Shown here: piece by piece, positions 58,017 to 64,000 of the stretch | How positions within the stretch are numbered: position 1 is the stretch's first letter | Layout: every line of letters starts with the position of its first letter | DNA from: Rhexocercosporidium sp. MPI-PUGE-AT-0058 | Taxonomy: Eukaryota > Ascomycota > Leotiomycetes > Helotiales | Direction: 5' to 3' | Length of the DNA: 64,000 nucleotides | Assembly (NCBI GenBank): GCA_020746875.1 | Contig: JAGTJL010000014.1 | Coordinates: forward strand, 1,798,001-1,862,000 | Program-made: the position numbers and the translations under genes | The notes under the pieces: model-generated | Databases searched by the model: none | Told to the model about the DNA's origin: nothing | The model's input: the letters and a program-made list of their open reading frames with translations, nothing else

Positions 58017-59525
58017 CTAACCCGACGTCAAAACAGAAGAGACACCACTCATCCTCCTCCCAATCCTCGCAAACTCCCTCTCCCCATCCGAAAGCGCCAC
58101 CATAGCAGCCGCCCTCCTCACAGCCTCTTCATCCTCGCACCTCCCCAACCAATTTTCCACACTTGCGCCACCCCCCAGATCCTCCCAATCGCATTCCTGG
58201 AACGCATCATCCCGTTTACGAATCGCATACGCAAAGGTACCCCTACTATATCGTTTCGCTTTGATAGTCTTCAGTTTGACTTCCTCCAGTCCGACCTTCG
58301 CTTTCTTGGAAAGGGCTTTCTTGAGGTGGGGTAGGAATGCTGATTTGTGGGATTGCATGGATTGACGTCGCGATCTTGTGGTTTTGATCTCACCCGAGTC
58401 GGGAGATGTGGGGGGTTTGGAGAGGGAGTCGGAGCGTGTTGAGGTAAGACTAGGGAAGAAATTGCAGATGAGTGGTTTTAGGCAGGGTGCTGAGGCGCAG
58501 AAGAGGCCTGTGCTGACTTCGATTGATAACCAGATGCCGATGTTGACTCGTTCCCCTGAATGAGATATAAGTGATTGACTAGGCTTACCGAGAGTGAGAA
58601 ATTAACTACGTACATGAGAGATCACTGCTTTTGTTGTATCGAAGGATCGATATGAGTCGTAGGATGGCGGAAATGATGACCAAAAACCCAATGCTGACGA
58701 CAGAATATATGTATATTTTCTGCGAGCGTGGAAGATTGAGGGGGACTGAGGTTCTGTATTAGCTGTCTTTCCTCTTCCAGGTCTTGCGAATTGACTTGCT
58801 CATTTTAGGAATGACGAAAGCCATGAGTGCCAAATCGATGGCAATGTTGCAGCACGTGTTGGCAATGAAGGTTGGTGCAAATTGAATGCAGTTCCTTGTC
58901 CCCAGCGACCATGCATCTGATATTGGACTGCACGAGAAAATGATTGTAAACTCCATGGCCAAAGCCAGGGCAGCCACGATTGCGAAAAGGGCGTACAAGA
59001 ACCGCCTGCTCCCTCTATCGGGAAATAATCGTAGATAGAAGACACAGATCCCAAGCTTCGTAGTACAGATCACAAACTGGAAGACTATTCGATTGGCGAA
59101 TGCCAGCTTCTTCATTGACGAGATGTCGTCAGTGGCCCGGACTGCCTGATGGTGACCAGCTCCAAACTCGACAAAGAGGCATTGAATGACTGCAACGAAG
59201 ATGCTGCCGATCTTGCATTTGGTTAGTCCCGATTACATGAAGGAACCGGGCCTCCTACCCATGAGATAGCTATCAATGTATCATCAGCACCCCAACATTT
59301 CGATATGAATTTCCTCGAATACAGCCTCGCGACGACAAATATCGATGACACTACATGCGGAACGATGGATCCTGCTAAAACACCTGCCACCCTCGATTCA
59401 GACGGATTCGTAACATTCTATTGCACTGATTAGCTGCGTCCAGGAACAAATCTCGATCAGTGCATAGAGGGTTAAAGATCCGACTGTCAAATAGAAAGAT
59501 AAACTGGGTCACTCACAGATGCCAT
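58017..59525 (-). pseudogene. Pth11-like rhodopsin-domain membrane protein with one in-frame TAA
   Basis: Four exons (59525-59517, 59417-59259, 59211-58614, 58555-58017); exon 1 is only nine bases (M-A-S). Family blocks: V-V-S-S-I-F-V-V-A-R-L-Y-S-R-K, C-W-G-A-D-D-T-L-I-A-I-S-W, K-L-G-I-C-V-F-Y-L-R-L-F-P, F-S-C-S-P-I-S-D-A-W, W-E-R-V-N-I-G-I-W-L-S-I-E-V-S. These are 7-TM proteins of the plasma membrane. Codon 207 (58761-58759) is TAA in frame, after W-K-R-K-D-S and before Y-R-T-S-V-P-L-N; no intron removes it. The product would lose the last helices. The extra residues around the stop are not typical, so an unrecognised intron is a weak alternative. Confidence 0.8.
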
Positions 59526-60279
59526 AGAAGTATTACTGCCCCGGATTCTGCTCTCGTGTCAAAATTAAGGAAATTGGATCACGAAGAACGTGGAGAAGTA
59601 CACCACAGATCTGAGTTTGGATGGTGCTTGAACGGCCTCGGTACTAGTCATAGCCTGATGGAACATGTTTCGTTGCAGAAATGGACAAATCACAAGCGAC
59701 TATTTTCTCTTGGTAGCTTTGGCAGATGTGATAACCGTGTCAACAAACCGACTTGGCAAATCGAGAAGCAATATGCCCAGTATTTGATGAACGGATTCAT
59801 GTCTGATGATTCGATCGCTTGCGGGCATTGACCCCCGGCATTGAAATCCTGGCCTGCGCCAAGATCCACAAACTCCCCAGATCTACCGGCCTATGCCGCG
59901 CACGCGCAATCCAAGACTTGGCTGGAGAAACTTTACTCGGAAGGAGGTTCGAGGCGGAGATCTTGTCTCGACTAATTCTTGGCTCGTTTAAGATGGATTA
60001 GATTGCTGTCGTCAGCAGCCAGCTCTTCATCAGCGACACAGGTACCTCCACAAACGAAAATCTCCATAAGGAAGCCCCGAATCGGTTGCAACATCCTCAA
60101 AGGTCCACAGAGAAAGTGGAGCTGAGATTTCAGTCGGAGGCGGGTGGTGTTTTAGAAATACTGATGGAACCTAGAATGAAGAGTTCGAACCAGTCAGGCT
60201 TTAGACCATACGCGGGCGCCAACTTGAAGTCGTTCAATTCCCAGAGTCCAACACGAAGGAGGCAGCTCTTGTGATGGTG
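59526..60279. other. Intergenic between convergent 3' and 5' ends, no gene
   Basis: Separates the rhodopsin-domain gene start from the transcription-factor 3' end. Plus-strand frames 59460-59831 and 60086-60274 show no motif. Confidence 0.4.
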
Positions 60280-63200
60280 TCATGTCGAAAACTTGAATAC
60301 TTCGGGTACGATGGAATCTCCTGTAGCCCACGAGTCTGGTAGACACACCCGGAATAACGCCATTAGATATTCGACGTTGCAGCTGCACAACTGGATTCCT
60401 TGCAGCTGGATCCTACAGCCGTTTCCATCCTCAATCCATGCCTCCTTCTCCTTCTCATAAATCGCACCAGGTACACTCCATCGTGTCAGTTCGATGATTG
60501 TTATACCTCCTGGCGTACATATTTCGCACCCTTGGATGTCCAAAGTGCAGTACACCCAGACAACCAGACCGGCCACACATATCGCGATGTGCGCAACGGG
60601 ATCCAGTGTCCTGATCGTGAGCCCCAAACTTCCATCATGGTGAGATATGTTTTGGTGCGCGACTAGAATGTCGACTGCGTGGCAAAGAGACCTTCTTGCC
60701 GTTGGTGTAGTTCCCCAGGTTTTCATCTCAGCCAACCTCAGCTCCCGAGCTTGACGATGAATCGTAGAGGCTTCCTCGACTATACCTAATCGTCTGTCTC
60801 GCGTAAGATTTATAATTTTCCGGATCTCTGCGAATACTTGAAGACTGGAAAGGTGGTAGAGCATCATCGCATCGAAAAGCAGGCTTTTCACTCGCGCTAC
60901 CACTACATTCTGCCATCCGGGCTACTCTAGATCAGCAGATTTCTATGTTCGGTGTTGTGAATTTTGGGAGGCGTGTAGATTGTAGCACGCGACATATTAG
61001 CTTCTTAGACTCGGGGGTTGATGCTCACCTGAGCAGGGTCTTCGAAGCCAAAATAGTATCGAAGATGGAGGGAGTTCTCCTCTCCAAAGTCGGAAGTGTC
61101 GGGGAACTGGCTGAACATCTGATTCAGCCTGGCCATCAGATTGTTCAGCTGTCTCCTGAGAGAGTCCCTTTGAAGAACTGCTGTCACTTGGTATTCGTCG
61201 AAAGTGCCCACCTTCCAAATGGCAGATTGCATGGCGCAGATACATGTTTGGATATCTTCTATTAGCATTGACTGTTCGAGTCCTGGTATTGGCTCCATTG
61301 AGCATTCAGTGATCATTTTGTAGATCGGCTTTTGACTGCGGTAGATGGGTTCATTTGCTTGGCGTTCTTCCCCTTGGGCGTGTCAGCTCGTCGAACACAC
61401 TTGTCGCTTGGGCAATCGAGATCGGGGAAGGGAGGGGGTGGGGGGGGGGGGGGGGGGGGGGGGGGGGAGGTAGTGAACACCCAAAACACTTACAAATATG
61501 GAGACCATCAGCATTGTACAGCCCGAATGTTGATGGTAAAGGAAAGTGAAGCTCTTCAGGGAGAATTGTAGCCGGCTGGTCTCGGAGAATGCTCAAGTAA
61601 GCATCTACCTTGAACAGATAGGCAGCCAGTCTGGGTTATGTCAGTGTGGCATCAGGACGTATGGAGATGAAATACCTCTGTCGCGAGCCTAGCTTAACCA
61701 AGCGCATGGGTACGAAGTATCCCGGTTTCTCGTCTATCCAAGCGGTTTCTTTCTTGAAGAATTCAACCTCTCGAAGTCCAGTGATGAGGATATTTCGAAG
61801 CATAATGGCACTGGATATCGCGCTATCATTCTAGAAGTGCGTGAGCTCGGGCATTTTCACGACCGCTTGTGACTTCACGTACCCCATAATACAATGCAAA
61901 TATGATATTGAGGAGAGCAGATTGGCAAATCGCAAGCGACAAGGATTGCTGAAGCCTGTCTTGCGAGGTAACCTTACACTTCACATAGTTAGGAAAGGCG
62001 CCACGGCATTAAAGAACAGACTCACTAGGCGAGGTAGTAGTTGTTCTACCAAAGCTTCATGCCTACAAGAAAAATGAGTCATTGTTCCCTTCGAAATTGG
62101 CATACACCGAGATCATTTGGTGCCACGAGTGATGTTGGGGAAGTTGCGAGGGCAGGTGTAAGAGGAGTCTACGCTTACCCTACAGTATGTCAGCATGAGT
62201 ACTCGTGAAGTCTTGGGCGCTCTTGGTGACACTCTCGGAAACGGGCTTGCGGCTCAACCTACACGTGATTGCAAACGCTCTCGACTCGAAAGTCCCAAGT
62301 AGCCAAGCTCCAATCATCTTTGCAGACGACACCACCAGCGTATTCTCATTCTTAACATCGAAAGAAGGACGATGAAAGATCGGCCAACGATGATGGAAAT
62401 ATGTAAAGTATATGTCTAGGTATCCTGCAGAAGTTGGGTCCACTGGCTTATCGGCAGTGTTCAAGGGCTGATCCGGAAGAACCTTAACAAAAGACCCTGG
62501 AATTGAGTTAGCTACAGGTCTGAGTTATTTACAAAACATAGAAAGAGATTCAAGTAGACCTACAATCTACTAGGCCGGATGGTCCAGACAGTTTGAAAAC
62601 CTCGGGCACCTTGGGGGCTTCAGATACTTGTTGGCTTGGGGTTGCTGTTGGAGCCACCGGTTCCGACATCTCAACATCCATGACCACATCCACATCTGGT
62701 TCCGTTGAGTCTTTCGCTTTTGGCATCGCTTCTGGACTTTGGTTCTGTTGTTGCTCGTGTAGTTTGTCTACGGTTTGATCCTCCGTCCGGTATTTACACT
62801 CAATTCCTTTCTTCACACATGTTGAACAATTGTCCTTTCCATCACACTTGATCTTACCTGTTCGGCATGCAAAACATGCTCTTTTGCTACGACCAGATGG
62901 GTTTTGTTTGAAGGCATCTCCATGACGAGCTAGATGTCGTTGAAGCGAATCACTGTATCAAAATTATTAGCCCCACGCTCATCTGAGACATGCACATGGG
63001 GATGTAGAAGGATGGGAAATTGAAGGAAGCTCTGCAGAATTCCACTTCCAAGTAGGTAGAACGGCTTTCATACTCCGGTAATGTCACATGACAGAGATCC
63101 ATTTCGGTAAGTCGTCAGGAAGGAAACAGTCACAAGGGATGCCCTACTTTCTGTTGAACTCTCTCTCACAAACCTGACACTTCAAGATGTTCTCCGGATC

Positions 63201-63290
63201 ATGAGTCTTCTCATGACGAGACAGGTGCTCCTTTCGTGAAAAGGCTTTCCCGCACCCCACCACGGAGCATAAATGCTGGCGAGAGTCCAT
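60280..63290 (-). CDS. C2H2-Zn2Cys6-Fungal_trans transcription factor
   Basis: Nine exons: 63290-63148, 62952-62564, 62496-62265, 62062-62026, 61972-61883, 61830-61676, 61630-61494, 61372-61029, 60909-60280. All phases agree, giving 718 aa; an in-frame ATG at 63542 would add 84 residues. Two C2H2 fingers (C-S-V-V-G-C...H-L-S-R-H; C-Q-V-C...L-Q-R-H-L-A-R-H, the second split by intron 1) are followed by a Zn(II)2Cys6 cluster (C-F-A-C-R-T-G-K-I-K-C-D-G, C-S-T-C, E-C-K-Y-R), a Ser/Pro/Glu-rich linker, and a Fungal_trans region (Y-L-D-I-Y-F-T-Y-F-H-H-R-W-P-I-F-H-R-P). It is a nuclear DNA-binding regulator; target unknown. Appears intact. Intron 7 contains a G28 homopolymer. Confidence 0.88.
61440..61467. 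repeat. G28 homopolymer in intron 7 of the transcription factor
   Basis: 28 consecutive G on the plus strand (C on the transcribed RNA), inside the intron 61373-61493. Length is prone to slippage and sequencing error. Confidence 0.9.
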
Positions 63291-64000
63291 CGGTCCGGAG
63301 GAAATCCAACTCCGTGTACAGGGACTACGTGACCCTCCCTCAGCAATAGCAGAACGTCTGACTTGAACTCTCTTTGGATCCTTTCCTGCGTGTAGCTTTA
63401 GGGATGAGTGGGATGGAATTGCGACGAGAGGGAGCCGTTGAGAGCCGGATTTGCGTGGGAGGTAGCGATTAGAACGTTCCCCCGAAGACTGCGACGCCAA
63501 GTCCAAAGACACGAAGACGCAGTGGTGCTGGTGGTGCGACAAGATTATTCAGGAACACGGAGATAGGAGGAGGAGTCCTGGCTACGAGGCTTTTAGACTG
63601 GCTATCCCCGAGGAGGTTGATGTTGATGTCAAGCGGTGGGATGGAGGTGGGATCCGAGGGTCTGGAGATCTTCTTCAATCAATTGGGAGCTGGGCCGGGG
63701 GGCTTGGATGTCCATCCAATAGGATGTAGCAATGTGAGACGGTTCGCTTGGTTTACCAATCGACCAACCGGCTCGAGTTCAAGATCCGGACCCCCCACAA
63801 AACCCAGTCCAGTCGAAAGCTTCAGCTCGTCACCACCAGTAACCTTGATTCATTCCAGGACGGAATATAATACATGTATCGCCAGGTGGGAGCAAGCAGT
63901 CCCCCACCAACCTAATCCTTTTGATGAGTAAGAGTGCTTGAGTGCTTGTGGGTTTCGAGCAGAAATGCCTTGAGACCTTGATTGCATAATCCGGTCTGCC
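63291..64000. other. Upstream region of the transcription factor
   Basis: 5' region of the regulator, possibly including its N-terminal extension (open to 63542). No further gene is supported to the right edge. Confidence 0.4.

Noticed and set aside
57621..58334. 237-aa plus-strand frame
   Set aside because: Its distal half is antisense to the well-supported last exon of the rhodopsin-domain gene and it has no motif.

Overview
The window is nuclear DNA of a filamentous ascomycete (Pezizomycotina). The evidence is genes with short GT-AG introns (about 45-200 nt), fungus-specific families (HET, HeLo-like, DUF6594, Pth11-like rhodopsin-domain, C2H2-Zn2Cys6-Fungal_trans), and 20 kb of AT-rich, TpA-rich transposon relics whose lesions fit repeat-induced point mutation (RIP: CAA/CAG to TAA/TAG, TGG to TAG, GAY to AAY). 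The class is uncertain; Leotiomycetes would fit, but this is a weak inference.

Region 1 (1-22600) is a nest of dead transposons that can be resolved from target-site duplications (TSDs). A pogo/Fot1-like DNA transposon (20284-21570) is cut by Ty3/gypsy element 1 (minus strand, running off the left edge). Element 1's 5' LTR is split by Ty3/gypsy element 2 (4603-19825, minus, TSD ATAAA). Element 2 is itself split by a chromodomain Ty3/gypsy element 3 (6048-14337, plus, TSD GTTTT). A solo LTR (2685-3142, TSD GTGAC) that escaped RIP sits inside element 1. A hAT-type MITE carrying a (GAATA)n array (21957-22591, 8-bp TSD TTTACAAT) closes the block.

Region 2 (22.9-27.7 kb) is the most interesting part: a divergent gene pair about 455 bp apart. 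One gene encodes a protein kinase with intact catalytic motifs fused to a seven-repeat WD40 propeller. The other encodes a HeLo-like domain followed by a kinase-like domain lacking the catalytic Asp. HeLo-type domains are cell-death executioner domains related to the four-helix bundle of MLKL, so the pair resembles a RIPK/MLKL-like kinase-pseudokinase module. The functional link is inference.

Region 3 (29.9-42.9 kb) is a gene graveyard: a cytochrome P450 with a one-base frameshift, three HET-domain relics (one lying between the N- and C-terminal parts of HET sequence), a 3' fragment of a peroxisomal ABCD transporter fused behind HET sequence, a small putative secreted protein, and a truncated HET-E-like gene with an Arg/Ser-rich tail.

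Region 4 (43-52 kb) holds ordinary intact genes on the minus strand: a basic nuclear-type protein with a Mif2/CENP-C-like cupin end, protein phosphatase inhibitor 2, a four-TM protein with a long Ser/Arg-rich tail, and a 5'-incomplete DUF6594 membrane protein next to a second MITE (52612-53064).

Region 5 (53-64 kb) holds a Mx/VPS1-type dynamin GTPase interrupted by one in-frame TAA, a Pth11-like rhodopsin-domain membrane protein interrupted by one in-frame TAA, and an intact C2H2-Zn2Cys6-Fungal_trans regulator (9 exons) with a 28-nt G homopolymer in an intron. The density of incompatibility-type genes, their decay, and the flanking RIPped transposons suggest a fast-evolving allorecognition/defence island rather than a metabolic cluster.
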